The notes under the pieces were generated by a model. It saw only the letters and a list, made by a program, of their open reading frames with translations. It made no database searches and was not told the DNA's origin. A DNA stretch of 64,000 nucleotides from a virus, in IMG/VR virus record IMGVR_UViG_3300046524_000229, positions 43,135-107,134 of that record; one strand, written 5' to 3'. Shown piece by piece: positions 52,099-61,345 of this stretch (position 1 is the first letter of the stretch; every line of letters starts with the position of its first letter). The position numbers and the translations under genes are program-made.

Positions 52099-54522
52099 TT
52101 ACAAACGCGGATCCAGCGTCTTTTCTTCATTCAGTTGCGAGATCATTTTCACAACCAGTTCAGTCAGAGCAGGGCCATTGTCTGCTGTCAGCATTGCCAG
52201 TGCAAGATCGTGTTCCTTGATAGAAACCTTCAGCTTACCGCCGACACGTTTTTGACGACACAGGGCTTCATAACGGTTCTTGTAATCATAGCCATACACA
52301 AGAGTCAGGTAATTTTCATTCCGAACCTTCATATACGGTGCAACATCTGCCGTACCGTCAAGAGGCTTGATTACAAGGCCTTCCATCTTTTCATCAACGG
52401 TTTTACAGTTGAAGAAAGTCTTTGCATTTTCCAAAACCTCTTTATCGTTTTCAAGGTCGATGATTACGATGTCGTCCTGGTTAACCAAGTCAAAGGAATC
52501 TGCAATCTGGAATTTGTCACCAAACACCTTACCGTCAACCTTCAGAATAGAGAACGCACTGTATTCCGGACGGCTTTCCTGAGCATAAATATCAAGGGTT
52601 TCGCCGAATATCTTCAGATCAACCTGACGAGCTTCGACGTCGATTTTTGCCTTGAATCCCAACTTGGCAAATTCCTCATCGTTAGCCAATGCATCCAGTT
52701 CGTAATGTACCAAACCTTCATACGCACGGAACTGTTCGTCAACCAGACTTTTACCAAGGGTCGTCCACGGCAGAAGTTCACCGTCAAGAATCAGTTCTTC
52801 TTGCCAGAAGTCAATACTTTCCCCTTCGTACTTAGCAAGCAATTCCTGAATCATAACGGTGAGGTCTTCTGTCATGCGAATCTTAAAGCCATTACGAGAA
52901 ACCAGGAAACACTCTTCCGGTTTACCGCGATACAGATATGCCTGACAACGTGAACCCATGTACTTCGGTTGAAGCATGACCCGCTTCGTTCCACGACTTT
53001 TGAAATACTCAAGTCCAGCTTCAAGACTTTCGATTTCAGTGTTAGTCGACGGAGCAGGGGCCATCGTTCCTGAAATGTACTGAACTCGGTTTGCGATAGT
53101 ACGCTTCAGAAATCTCATATCTTCCGGCGACAGTTTGTAGTCGTAGATATTGAACGACTTCTGCGGAGGTGCTATCGGAGTCGTCAAGAAGTTCTGAAGA
53201 CCCTTGTGAACTGTTACCTTTTCAGCTGCCTGAACCGAATCAAACCAGTAACGATTTCCTTTATAACAGAAAGCAGTAAGCTTGCCGCCATAAACAGCCC
53301 CAGTATCGAGAAACACCTTGTTACGATGTTCCAGTTTGGCTGCATTGTGAGCAACGTGCCCAAACACATGCAAAGGAAAATTCCCAACAGCTTCCTTGAA
53401 AATAAACTCATAAGCCTTCCGGTAGTCTTCTTTTCGATCACCGTACAGATTGCGCTGAGCCTTAAGTGCTGCAGAATTCATCTTACCCAAATACTTCTGC
53501 TCGCACGGAGCATGGGTTACGTAAACTGTACGGACTTGGTTGCCGTGAATCTTCAAGAACGGAACAGAACAGCGATCGAACAAGTCCACAAGCTCTGCTG
53601 CCAACGTTTCGTCTTTCAACAGAACGTCAAGCGAACTCATGTACTTCGATTCCATCTCCAGATCAGGATTTTTGATTTCACCCTTGATACGCTTCACCGC
53701 ATACGACTCGTGATTGCCGTGGAGAATAATGCCACCGTCGGTGTGAAACTTCCTGGCGAAGGCAATTGCTTTGGCAGTATCATTGCCTTTGTCAATGTAA
53801 TCACCGACAAGAACATTGATGCTATTTGCACCGACCTTAGCTACAAGCTGTTCAGCAGCTTCCGTGTGTTCATGTACATCTCCGATGATATTCACCTGCA
53901 TGTCTCGACCAAGATAGAGCTGAGTAGCTGCGTATTTGCCCAAATCTTCGATTTCAACTTCCAGATCTATCCACTTTTTGGCGTCTCGTTCACGGATACG
54001 AATACAATCATCGTGATCTTTACGACCGAGATTCGGAAGGACGCTTTGTTTGAATCGCTTGGCGCTCGATTCTACAACCCGTTTTTCTTCCTCATTCGAT
54101 TCCGACCAGTACTGATAGTTCGGATATTCAAACGTAATCAATTCAGTACGATATTCGTTTTCTTCAGCGAGTTTACGAATTTCCTTTCGAAACGTATCAT
54201 TCATACCAGTAGTATCAACGATTACGAATTCACTGTTGATCGGGAACGCAATCGCCGCTTTAAACTTCGCCATCATCACGTTGAAAGCTGCTTCCGAAGC
54301 TTCCATCATGACCGGGGCGTAACGATGGAGACTCAAATCATCCAAGACGTTCATTCGTTCAGCATCAGAATTCAAGTTTACAACCTTCGAACCTGCAGCA
54401 AGTCCTGCTTTCATCAACTGAAAGTTCAACGCAAGTTCGAACTGTTTCGAGAATGTGGTTTTACCGCACATCGAAGGGCCAACCAAAATGAAGACTGTGT
54501 GGAGTTTAGTTTGAATTTTCAT
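52099..54522 (-). CDS. pnkp: Pnkp: RNA 5'-kinase / 2',3'-phosphatase / ligase
   Basis: Bacterial-type three-domain RNA repair enzyme. Kinase: P-loop LVGPSMCGKTTFSKQF (residues ~13-28). Phosphatase of the metallophosphoesterase fold: NIIGDVHEHTEAAE (~210), VLVGDYIDKGND, ILHGNHESYA. Ligase: adenylation lysine in MLQPKYMGSRCQAYLYRG (~515) with later ELILDGELLPW and EGLVIKPLDG. 807 aa is close to Clostridium Pnkp. It heals and seals broken tRNA ends. The bacterial enzyme needs Hen1 for ligase activation, and Hen1 is the adjacent upstream gene, 9 bases away. Confidence 0.95.
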   Translation of the reverse strand: MKIQTKLHTVFILVGPSMCGKTTFSKQFELALNFQLMKAGLAAGSKVVNLNSDAERMNVLDDLSLHRYAPVMMEASEAAFNVMMAKFKAAIAFPINSEFVIVDTTGMNDTFRKEIRKLAEENEYRTELITFEYPNYQYWSESNEEEKRVVESSAKRFKQSVLPNLGRKDHDDCIRIRERDAKKWIDLEVEIEDLGKYAATQLYLGRDMQVNIIGDVHEHTEAAEQLVAKVGANSINVLVGDYIDKGNDTAKAIAFARKFHTDGGIILHGNHESYAVKRIKGEIKNPDLEMESKYMSSLDVLLKDETLAAELVDLFDRCSVPFLKIHGNQVRTVYVTHAPCEQKYLGKMNSAALKAQRNLYGDRKEDYRKAYEFIFKEAVGNFPLHVFGHVAHNAAKLEHRNKVFLDTGAVYGGKLTAFCYKGNRYWFDSVQAAEKVTVHKGLQNFLTTPIAPPQKSFNIYDYKLSPEDMRFLKRTIANRVQYISGTMAPAPSTNTEIESLEAGLEYFKSRGTKRVMLQPKYMGSRCQAYLYRGKPEECFLVSRNGFKIRMTEDLTVMIQELLAKYEGESIDFWQEELILDGELLPWTTLGKSLVDEQFRAYEGLVHYELDALANDEEFAKLGFKAKIDVEARQVDLKIFGETLDIYAQESRPEYSAFSILKVDGKVFGDKFQIADSFDLVNQDDIVIIDLENDKEVLENAKTFFNCKTVDEKMEGLVIKPLDGTADVAPYMKVRNENYLTLVYGYDYKNRYEALCRQKRVGGKLKVSIKEHDLALAMLTADNGPALTELVVKMISQLNEEKTLDPRL

Positions 54523-54531
54523 TGTTGATCC

Positions 54532-55833
54532 TTACTTGTTTTTCGTTACGACAAGCATCGTCGAAGTATGAACGCCATTTACTGCATCGCCGATACCTTG
54601 GCCGATGGTCGAAATTGCATGGGACTTAGAGATTTTCCAGAGCCAATCGTAGAAGTCCTGTTCATTCATTTCCCACTTGTGATCATCGTGACGGAACTGA
54701 TCTTCTGTCATCAGATAATTCACATTGAAAGCCTTGTTCGGAACCGTGATAACCAACTTGTTAAAGTCAGTCTTCAGAACGGCATCAACAAGCTGTTTTG
54801 CATCTTTAAGAGGAATGTGCTCCAGAACTTCTGTGATGAGCACGTCTGCTCCGCTAAAGAGCAAGGAACACTCATCAATCGATTCGGGAGTTGCAGCATC
54901 TCGGAGAATAACGTTTTCGACTTCTCGTCCCTTGAGTTTTTCAAGCATGTTCTCGCGGAGTTCGTCATCCGCTTCAAACGCAAGGACTTGTTCATATTTC
55001 GAACTGAGCGGGAGCGTGTAATTGAGTTCACCGCACCCAATGTCAATGAGTGTCGCTCCTCCTCCCAGATGGGGGAAGATAGCTTCTTTACGCTGAGCAA
55101 GGGTGTCACCGTGCCAGAGGTCGATCGTGTCCGTATCAAGCAGCGATTTGTTCTTAAGAAATGTGTCACGATTTGAGAATACATTCCGTTTGAAGAGGTA
55201 ACGAATGAAGTACGGTGCATTGATACGATTTATCGCAGCAATATACTTCTCGACGATATCGCCCTTGAGATTGACGTAAATGCTTTTTGTCGAAACGCAG
55301 AACATCAGGAAAATTACCATTGCCGCATTGAGCATTTCGTGAACTGTAGGCCCCGAGATAGTGACCTTGTACGCACAGCCTGCGATATGTTCGGCTACAA
55401 AGCTGTACCCATTGTCCAACCCGAAGGAACCATTGAAGTGTTGATTCAGATGATTCAACATGCTGGCGCTGCGAATTTCGACCGTAGTTTCCAGGTACGC
55501 ACTCCAAGATTCCGAAGTGTCTTCTTCCTGATGTGTTTTAAACGCTGTTGCCAAACAGTTCGTAATCAGCGAAATCGGCAAGTAGGGAGACGCATAGCGG
55601 GTACGGTCAAGATATTCAAACTCTTGGCCAATGCCCTCCGCAAAAGAACAGTTCTGAGGACTGTCTTTAAACCAAAGCCGAAAGCTTTGATCATCGGCTC
55701 CGAACCATCCATACGCCATACCTTGACGGATCGATTTCTTGTAGGGCTCTGCACTTTCACGAATCGTTGCAGGGTTCTTGGAAATGATCCAGGAAAACTT
55801 GGGGTTCGAAGACCCGATAGTAAGTACGGCCAT
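54532..55833 (-). CDS. hen1: Hen1: RNA 3'-terminal ribose 2'-O-methyltransferase
   Basis: Bacterial Hen1 with both parts: an N-terminal Pnkp-ligase-activating domain (residues 1-~235, LTIGSSNPKFSWIIS, YLDRTRYASPYLPISL) and a C-terminal SAM methyltransferase (GGGATLIDIGCGELNY, motif I, ~257-272). The metal-site signature is present: TEVLEHIPLKD (E-x-x-E-H) and QFRHDDHKWEM downstream (His). It methylates the 2'-OH at the break before ligation so the same site cannot be cut again. 433 aa, full length. Operon with Pnkp. Confidence 0.93.
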   Translation of the reverse strand: MAVLTIGSSNPKFSWIISKNPATIRESAEPYKKSIRQGMAYGWFGADDQSFRLWFKDSPQNCSFAEGIGQEFEYLDRTRYASPYLPISLITNCLATAFKTHQEEDTSESWSAYLETTVEIRSASMLNHLNQHFNGSFGLDNGYSFVAEHIAGCAYKVTISGPTVHEMLNAAMVIFLMFCVSTKSIYVNLKGDIVEKYIAAINRINAPYFIRYLFKRNVFSNRDTFLKNKSLLDTDTIDLWHGDTLAQRKEAIFPHLGGGATLIDIGCGELNYTLPLSSKYEQVLAFEADDELRENMLEKLKGREVENVILRDAATPESIDECSLLFSGADVLITEVLEHIPLKDAKQLVDAVLKTDFNKLVITVPNKAFNVNYLMTEDQFRHDDHKWEMNEQDFYDWLWKISKSHAISTIGQGIGDAVNGVHTSTMLVVTKNK

Positions 55834-55901
55834 TATTTCACCTTTTGGTTGAGGAGCTAAAAGAGATAAAGATAGGATAGCGTTCCTACCACAATACTTT
55901 T

Positions 55902-55910
55902 CTTATACCA
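55902..55910 (-). promoter_or_regulatory. Extended -10 promoter of hen1-pnkp
   Basis: - strand TGGTATAAG, 69 bases upstream of hen1. Confidence 0.72.
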
Positions 55911-55914
55911 AGAT

Positions 55915-56094
55915 TCAGAGATATTGATTAAGCGGACCAGCTGGGTCACGCATACGGGTAAACGTTGCCGAAGGTCCTTTGAACGAATCTTCAACATAGC
56001 CACAAGTTTTGCATTCAAACCAGATAGGCGTGTTTACAATCTTGGACTTTTTGTCCTCGCCGCATTCAGGGCAGTGTTCAAGAGCTTCAGTCAT
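55915..56094 (-). CDS. Zinc-ribbon protein, 59 aa
   Basis: ATG 56094 to TGA 55915. EHCPECGEDKKS and FECKTCGYVED make a four-Cys ribbon; typical of tiny phage proteins. Overlaps the next gene by 4 bases. Confidence 0.6.
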   Translation of the reverse strand: MTEALEHCPECGEDKKSKIVNTPIWFECKTCGYVEDSFKGPSATFTRMRDPAGPLNQYL

Positions 56095-56324
56095 TTAAAT
56101 CCCGTTATGTAAGGTGAAGGAATGCCTTTTTCATAGTAGTCACGTGCTGCACCGGAGTAGTACTCGATCTTACCACACAGAGAACATTTCAGACGATGCA
56201 GGTCAAGATCATTCAGGGCACTTTCCGTACGGTTGTATTCCCACTCTCCGCACTCTTCTCCGGTCCAGCTATCTTCCCAGGTTACATACCGATCCGGTAG
56301 TCTGATTATGTGATCGCAAGTCAT
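56091..56324 (-). CDS. Small Cys/His protein, 77 aa
   Basis: Start at ATG 56324 (overlaps the upstream stop; GGAG present). TCDHIIRLPD and LHRLKCSLCGKIEYYSG suggest a zinc-bound fold. Unrecognised. Confidence 0.55.
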   Translation of the reverse strand: MTCDHIIRLPDRYVTWEDSWTGEECGEWEYNRTESALNDLDLHRLKCSLCGKIEYYSGAARDYYEKGIPSPYITGFK

Positions 56325-56512
56325 TTCAAAACTCCTGCAATAATCCACGAAATCATGGACAGAATAGAAGCAGGTACGAATGCGAACAGATTAGTAAGTC
56401 CAGAAAGAAAACCATGACCGTCATCGAAAGGCCAGAATAAAGCCCAGCTGAAACTAAGAATAGTTATCAACGTAGGAATCATCCACCATTGAAAATGAAT
56501 AGTGATAGTCAT
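56321..56512 (-). CDS. Small membrane protein, 63 aa
   Basis: Two transmembrane helices (WMIPTLITILSFSWALFWPF and LFAFVPASILSMISWIIAGV). ATG 56512 overlaps the nucleotidyltransferase stop (ATGA). Confidence 0.6.
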   Translation of the reverse strand: MTITIHFQWWMIPTLITILSFSWALFWPFDDGHGFLSGLTNLFAFVPASILSMISWIIAGVLK

Positions 56513-57516
56513 AACTGCTTTTCCCATTCTTCAAATACACGTTTAACATGAGCTTCGACTTGTTCTGAAGTCATCGACTCAATTCTCTTCAGAAACGCTT
56601 CCCGGTCGTTGCCTCGGTAGTCCGCCATAAATCCGCCAAGCTCTTTACCTTGTAACCCTGTCCAGAGGCCGACGAATTCACCGTTGAACTTCTTCTTGAC
56701 TTTTTCGACTCTGAAGTAATCAAACGTGGCGTGGATAAATTCCATTGCGACGTCTGGACGTTCTTTTGCGGCGATAAGAAATCCATGATCCCTCGGCATA
56801 CGTTCGGACGGAAGATTCTTGTCTTTCATCCATTCCAGAAAATCCATATACGTCTTGCGTTTCTTATCCCGTACACGGCCAACAGCGTTTCGATTCTCTA
56901 GTTGGTAATTCCACGTAGTGAAGAATTTGCTTTTACAGGTGAAAACAAAAATGTCTTCGAGGTTACGAAAACCAGCGTTGTACTCAAACATGCTGTAGCC
57001 CAGAAGATGAAGAGCCACAGCGAAGTCTTTCGTAATGCAAATTTCTTTGACAAGTTGAGTATCTACAATGTATTTATACCACAGACCATCGTGGCCGAAC
57101 TTAAGTCCAACGCCATGAGCAGTCTGGCCGATAAGATTGCCTAAATCGTTATAGGCAAAGTACTTCAAAGCGAAGTCGAAATCTTCGTCAGGCACGGTGA
57201 TGAAGTCGATTTGAAAAATAGCCCGTTTCATCAACAGGGCTGTGATTTCCAAACCGAACGATAAGACGTTACCGTTCTGATGATATTCAGGAGAAACTAA
57301 AGCCTTCTCCACAAACTCCCGAAGCTTATCCATCGGGATGCCTGAAATCAGAATGTCCAAATCTCCAAAGCTTTCCTTTTCTTCATATGCAGGAATAACT
57401 GCAACCTTAGCATCGGGAAAAGCCTGTTTCAAAACATCAGAAGTCCCAGCAGCTACGTGTTCATAGTACTTTTTTTCTAATCTGACTGTTTGAAGTTTGA
57501 GTGCATTACCGCCCAT
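56509..57516 (-). CDS. Nucleotidyltransferase-fold protein, 335 aa
   Basis: Pol-beta-type catalytic pattern: KESFGDLDILISG (GD-x-D, residues ~47-59) and FQIDFITVPDEDFDF (third acidic residue, ~102-116). The rest is helical, without an obvious second domain. Could act as a DNA polymerase X-like, CCA-adding-like or antitoxin-type enzyme; the context of RNA repair and tRNA genes favours RNA, but this is inference. Confidence 0.65.
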   Translation of the reverse strand: MGGNALKLQTVRLEKKYYEHVAAGTSDVLKQAFPDAKVAVIPAYEEKESFGDLDILISGIPMDKLREFVEKALVSPEYHQNGNVLSFGLEITALLMKRAIFQIDFITVPDEDFDFALKYFAYNDLGNLIGQTAHGVGLKFGHDGLWYKYIVDTQLVKEICITKDFAVALHLLGYSMFEYNAGFRNLEDIFVFTCKSKFFTTWNYQLENRNAVGRVRDKKRKTYMDFLEWMKDKNLPSERMPRDHGFLIAAKERPDVAMEFIHATFDYFRVEKVKKKFNGEFVGLWTGLQGKELGGFMADYRGNDREAFLKRIESMTSEQVEAHVKRVFEEWEKQL

Positions 57517-57523
57517 GACTACC

Positions 57524-57757
57524 TCACTTGATAACTTTTAAAAGTAACAATACGATTCCGTACATAACGGCGATACCTGCGATAATAGGCAAAGCCACCA
57601 CCCATGCTACTGAAATTATCAATGCAATTGCGATTGGGAAAATCAGAGCTTCTCTATCTTCAAACATAGGCCATTTCAACTTGTGAATCTTTACAATTCC
57701 GGCAGTCAATCCTAGCCAAATGAAAAAAGCTATGGTGAAATATAGGGGTTCATTCAC
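57524..57757 (-). CDS. Small membrane protein, 77 aa
   Basis: Three hydrophobic helices (LYFTIAFFIWLGLTAGIV, ALIFPIAIALIISVAWVV, IIAGIAVMYGIVLLLLKV). Unrecognised. Confidence 0.6.
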   Translation of the reverse strand: MNEPLYFTIAFFIWLGLTAGIVKIHKLKWPMFEDREALIFPIAIALIISVAWVVALPIIAGIAVMYGIVLLLLKVIK

Positions 57758-57758
57758 T

Positions 57759-58502
57759 TTAATTCTCCGCTAGAGTTTTCTTCGCTTTCTCAAGCACGTC
57801 AATTACTTTGTCAATGTCAAACTTATCTTCAGTCCGAACTCCAGATTCCATGTCGATCCAGAAGAACCCTTCTGTTTCGTCACGATGCATCTGAAGCAAA
57901 TTGAACAAAGTCTGTTCTACGTTTTCCGGATTGATTCCGCCTGCGTAGCCAACCGCCAACCTACTCGCAAACGGTTCAGGTGCGTCTGGCCAACCGCCAG
58001 TTTCAAGATAAGAAGTACCGCGTCCACCAGAAGCATCAAGCAGGATTTTGATATCGTTAGGAACTTCATCTTCGAACATCCCATTTAGTAACACGTCTGT
58101 CGACGAGTTGTATTGTAGAATAACGTCACAGCTCTCACCTCGCTCTTTAGCGAATGTGAAAATTTGGCTCTTGTTTTCTTCAGTAAGCTTATTGAACTGA
58201 ATTGCATTAAAGCCCATCGTTACTTCGTTTTCAAAGTAATCGTATGAGGCTAAAAATGTGTCTACTGATTTGCCGCACAGGTGTGCAGAAATCGAATAGA
58301 AATTACCACGGTGATACGTTGCTCCATAAAACTGCTCTCTCCATTGAGCAGTCGGATAACGCGGTTGGCCTTCTCGTGATTTTGAAAACAGAATACCCCA
58401 TTCTACAGATAGGACATCAGAATACTCTCGACCGATTTCATCGAGAATTTCTGGATTAACTTCATCGTCTGCACCGGTAATTGTTACGCCAACCTCAATC
58501 AT
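57759..58502 (-). CDS. TrpF-like TIM-barrel protein, 247 aa
   Basis: IEVGVTITGADDEVNPEILD, ILLDASGGRGTS, AVGYAGGINPENV and FFWIDMESGVRTEDKFDIDK match the strand ends of phosphoribosylanthranilate isomerase (G-I-x-P-x-N-V, D-x-x-S-G-V-E). No other tryptophan genes are near, so the barrel may have another job. Confidence 0.6.
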   Translation of the reverse strand: MIEVGVTITGADDEVNPEILDEIGREYSDVLSVEWGILFSKSREGQPRYPTAQWREQFYGATYHRGNFYSISAHLCGKSVDTFLASYDYFENEVTMGFNAIQFNKLTEENKSQIFTFAKERGESCDVILQYNSSTDVLLNGMFEDEVPNDIKILLDASGGRGTSYLETGGWPDAPEPFASRLAVGYAGGINPENVEQTLFNLLQMHRDETEGFFWIDMESGVRTEDKFDIDKVIDVLEKAKKTLAEN

Positions 58503-58505
58503 TTC

Positions 58506-59009
58506 TTATTCCTTTTCTGGGATTGATGATACTGCTAGTTGATCTACCGCTTCGTTCCAGGTATTGCCTGAATGACCCTTTACCCACTTCCACTTCAAAT
58601 TACTAAACTGATTAACTGTGGAGTCAAGTCGTTCCCACAAGTCTCTATTTTTAACTGGCTTTTTATTTGAACCAATCCAGCCTTTTGCTTTCCAACCTTT
58701 GATCCACTCAGTAATGCCTTGTAAAACGTATTTCGAATCAGTTACTACTGTGATGTCTAAATCCGGTTTATGATTTAGATTGTATAGACCGCTTATTACT
58801 GCCATAAGCTCCATACGATTATTAGTAGTATCTTCTTCTCCCCCACTACCCCGTGCTGTTTCTGAATACAACTTAAGAGTCTTTGAAGGATTTAACGGAT
58901 CCATAATAGCAGGTGCAATACCTTCAACTACTCTGATCCAACCCCACCCGCCAGGTCCAGGATTACCTGAACAAGCCCCATCCGTATAAATAGTTACTTG
59001 TTCAGTCAT
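58506..59009 (-). CDS. rnhA: Ribonuclease HI
   Basis: VTIYTDGACSGNPGPGGWGW (first catalytic Asp), TNNRMELMAVISGL (Glu), VVTDSKYVLQGITEWIKGWK (Asp), and VKGHSGNTWNEAVDQLA (His and last Asp). 167 aa. Removes RNA primers next to the polymerase gene. Confidence 0.95.
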   Translation of the reverse strand: MTEQVTIYTDGACSGNPGPGGWGWIRVVEGIAPAIMDPLNPSKTLKLYSETARGSGGEEDTTNNRMELMAVISGLYNLNHKPDLDITVVTDSKYVLQGITEWIKGWKAKGWIGSNKKPVKNRDLWERLDSTVNQFSNLKWKWVKGHSGNTWNEAVDQLAVSSIPEKE

Positions 59010-59010
59010 A

Positions 59011-60714
59011 TTACGCTCTCATCTTCATCAACATATCATTCACAGCTTGCTGCGTAATGCCAGGCTTCACTTCTTTTACCTGACCCCAGTTAAAACCAAT
59101 TTCACCTTCCACGCCAATCGGAAGGTCCAGCCAATCGAAATGCTCTACGGGCCATTCGTTCATGTAATAGAACGCTGTCTCGATCACTTCTGCTGCACGT
59201 TCAATCGGTACTTCGAATTCTACCGAATCATACACGGTACAGATACTCTTACAACGTGGATCGATCTTTTGAATCGCCTGGTCCAAATGTGCAAACGTTA
59301 CAAGACCAAGCGTAGACGTTGCACTTTGAATACGAACGTTTTGTGCATTGCGCAGCGATGCGTTATATGCTGCGGTACGCTTGAACGCAGGCTGAGCAAC
59401 ATACTCGTGCTTGTACTGACCAAACGGAGTCCATACTTTCTGGTTCAACAGTGCCATCTGATGCGATTCTTCAATGTAGTCTTTAACGCCGGGATAAGCG
59501 TTGAAGTACATATTGACCAGTCGCTCTGCCTCACTCTTTTCTAACTGCAACTGCATTGCAATACCATTCACTGACGAGCCATATAAAATTGAAAAAGTTA
59601 AAACTTTTGCAACTTGTCGCATACGCTTGTACTCTTTCTTCAGAGGATGCGAATCATCTTCCAGGATATGGATATAGTCTTCGTACGGCACACCCATCAT
59701 CGCACTTGCCGAAAATGAATGGAAATCCAAACCTTCAGCAATTGCACGAAGCATATTCTTGTCTTTACAGATAGCTCCTAAGATTTTTACTTCTGCTGAC
59801 GAGAAATCAAAAGCGATGAACACATTACCGTTAGCAACAGTGTAGCACTCTCGGACATTATAACCATGCTTTGGACGGGGAAGCTGAGTTAAATTGGGTG
59901 AATCTGCGGTTATTCTAAAACTGCTAGTGCCAAACATGTTGTAACTAGGATGAATACGTCCATCCGTACGAACGAAATCTTCTACATACGTTTTAATAAA
60001 AGTATTATGGACGCTATTGATATCTTTTCGTTTAGCCATATCAGCTAAAAACTGTTTTTCAGGATCCGGGGCTGTATATTGATTAGCTAACGGATTCAAT
60101 CCAGCCAACGTCAAAAGCGCAGCACCATCAGTTGCGTCATCGCCAGACTTAGTCTTGAACGGTGCTTCAAGTCCTAGTTCACCATAAAGATACTGAGACA
60201 CTTCAACGCCAGAGTCTAGATTGATTCGCTTACCAATTGCACTGAAAATCTTCTCATCAAACTCTGCTACTTCCTGGACCATCTGCTGCGAGATTGCCCG
60301 GTTCCTAGCTATATCATAAAGCATCCCATTAATTTCGAGATTAATAATGAACTCATGACAAAGCATTTCCGTCTCTAGAACGGACTTGATAATACCAGGT
60401 GCTGTTATTTTCTTAGGTTGCCCATTTTTCTGAGGCATCAATAACTCTTGTGGCTTTACTAAAGCAGGCCACAATGCAGTAAGAACTTCTGAAGTTACTA
60501 TATTATCAATTCCTGCATACAACATCAAATCAGAATAGTTAAAGTCTTCATATGTACGGTAGATTTTCTTCTCTTCAGAAATCTCAACTACCGTCGGTTC
60601 TTTCTTCTTTCGAGCCTTTTTACTAGCCGGGGCTTCTACAGCTTTTTCGACAACCTTGTCTCCTAGTACTTCTGCGATAGGTTTTTTGGATTTAGGTACA
60701 ATACGTTTAATCAT
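59011..60714 (-). CDS. DNA polymerase A, C-terminal fragment (Exo III motif + polymerase domain)
   Basis: Begins with a ~45-residue basic tail (SKKARKKKEP), then YEDFNYSDLMLYAGIDNIVT, the Exo III motif (Y-x3-D) of family A 3'-5' exonuclease, then thumb and the polymerase motifs: A VFIAFDFSSAEVKILG, B RQVAKVLTFSILYGSS, C CTVYDSVEFEVP. Complete palm/fingers, 567 aa. The missing part of the exonuclease is on the gene at 61329-62582. Start ATG overlaps the stop of the inserted HNH-type gene (ATGATTAA). Confidence 0.93.
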   Translation of the reverse strand: MIKRIVPKSKKPIAEVLGDKVVEKAVEAPASKKARKKKEPTVVEISEEKKIYRTYEDFNYSDLMLYAGIDNIVTSEVLTALWPALVKPQELLMPQKNGQPKKITAPGIIKSVLETEMLCHEFIINLEINGMLYDIARNRAISQQMVQEVAEFDEKIFSAIGKRINLDSGVEVSQYLYGELGLEAPFKTKSGDDATDGAALLTLAGLNPLANQYTAPDPEKQFLADMAKRKDINSVHNTFIKTYVEDFVRTDGRIHPSYNMFGTSSFRITADSPNLTQLPRPKHGYNVRECYTVANGNVFIAFDFSSAEVKILGAICKDKNMLRAIAEGLDFHSFSASAMMGVPYEDYIHILEDDSHPLKKEYKRMRQVAKVLTFSILYGSSVNGIAMQLQLEKSEAERLVNMYFNAYPGVKDYIEESHQMALLNQKVWTPFGQYKHEYVAQPAFKRTAAYNASLRNAQNVRIQSATSTLGLVTFAHLDQAIQKIDPRCKSICTVYDSVEFEVPIERAAEVIETAFYYMNEWPVEHFDWLDLPIGVEGEIGFNWGQVKEVKPGITQQAVNDMLMKMRA

Positions 60715-61345
60715 ATTTCTTACGATAATTAATTGTGGATAAGGCTTTTTCTAAAGGCCAGTTATTTTTCAAACGAGTATGTAGAGTTGTAACTGAAATG
60801 CCTAATTTTTCAGCCCACTGTAATTGTGTCATGGTTTCGTTTTTGAAAGTGATAATTTTCGTAGAACGTCTGTTATTACTTTGTTCTTTATTATCGGACC
60901 ATTTACAATTAGCTTTACAATAATTACCATTTACATCTATACGATCTATGGAAAGTCCCTCTGGCCTTTCTCCCATATCTTTTAGAAATGCTTCAAATGA
61001 TTTCCACCGTTCATCTACGGATATACCCCTTCCACCGTAGTTTGGATAATTATCTTGAGCCTCATCCGTACAGCGAGCCCACATACTTATCCAAGTTTTA
61101 TACGTCTTGGTTTTACTTAGTCCATGCGTCTGACTTCTGATAACAGTTAATTCTTTAGCCAAACAGCCACAAGAGTTACTATCTCCACCTCTAAGTGAAG
61201 CTCCTGATATAGATTTAATATTTCCACAACTGCATTTACAAATCCAAAAAGGCCGTTTAGAAACTCGTTCGACGTCTATACCTGTAACGGTTAACCTACC
61301 AAAGACTTTACTTGTTAAGTCGATGTATCTACTTTTCATCTTCAA
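60707..61345 (-). CDS. HNH-type homing endonuclease splitting DNA polymerase A
   Basis: FGRLTVTGIDVERVSKRPFW, a CKCSCGN...SCGC zinc cluster, then LSIDRIDVNGNYCKANCKWS with EQSNNRR (a common phage HNH/AP2-associated motif) and a C-terminal HTH (TQLQWAEKLGISVTTLHTRL). Overlaps the upstream fragment by 17 bases and the downstream fragment by 8. AT-rich like other mobile genes here. Probably the agent that split the polymerase. Confidence 0.8.
   Translation of the reverse strand: MKMKSRYIDLTSKVFGRLTVTGIDVERVSKRPFWICKCSCGNIKSISGASLRGGDSNSCGCLAKELTVIRSQTHGLSKTKTYKTWISMWARCTDEAQDNYPNYGGRGISVDERWKSFEAFLKDMGERPEGLSIDRIDVNGNYCKANCKWSDNKEQSNNRRSTKIITFKNETMTQLQWAEKLGISVTTLHTRLKNNWPLEKALSTINYRKKYD

Noticed and set aside
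60707-61345. Group I intron or intein inside DNA polymerase A
   Set aside because: Both fragments have their own stop and start codons overlapping the inserted ORF by a few bases, leaving no room for intron core or intein splice motifs; a split gene is simpler. RT-PCR would decide.
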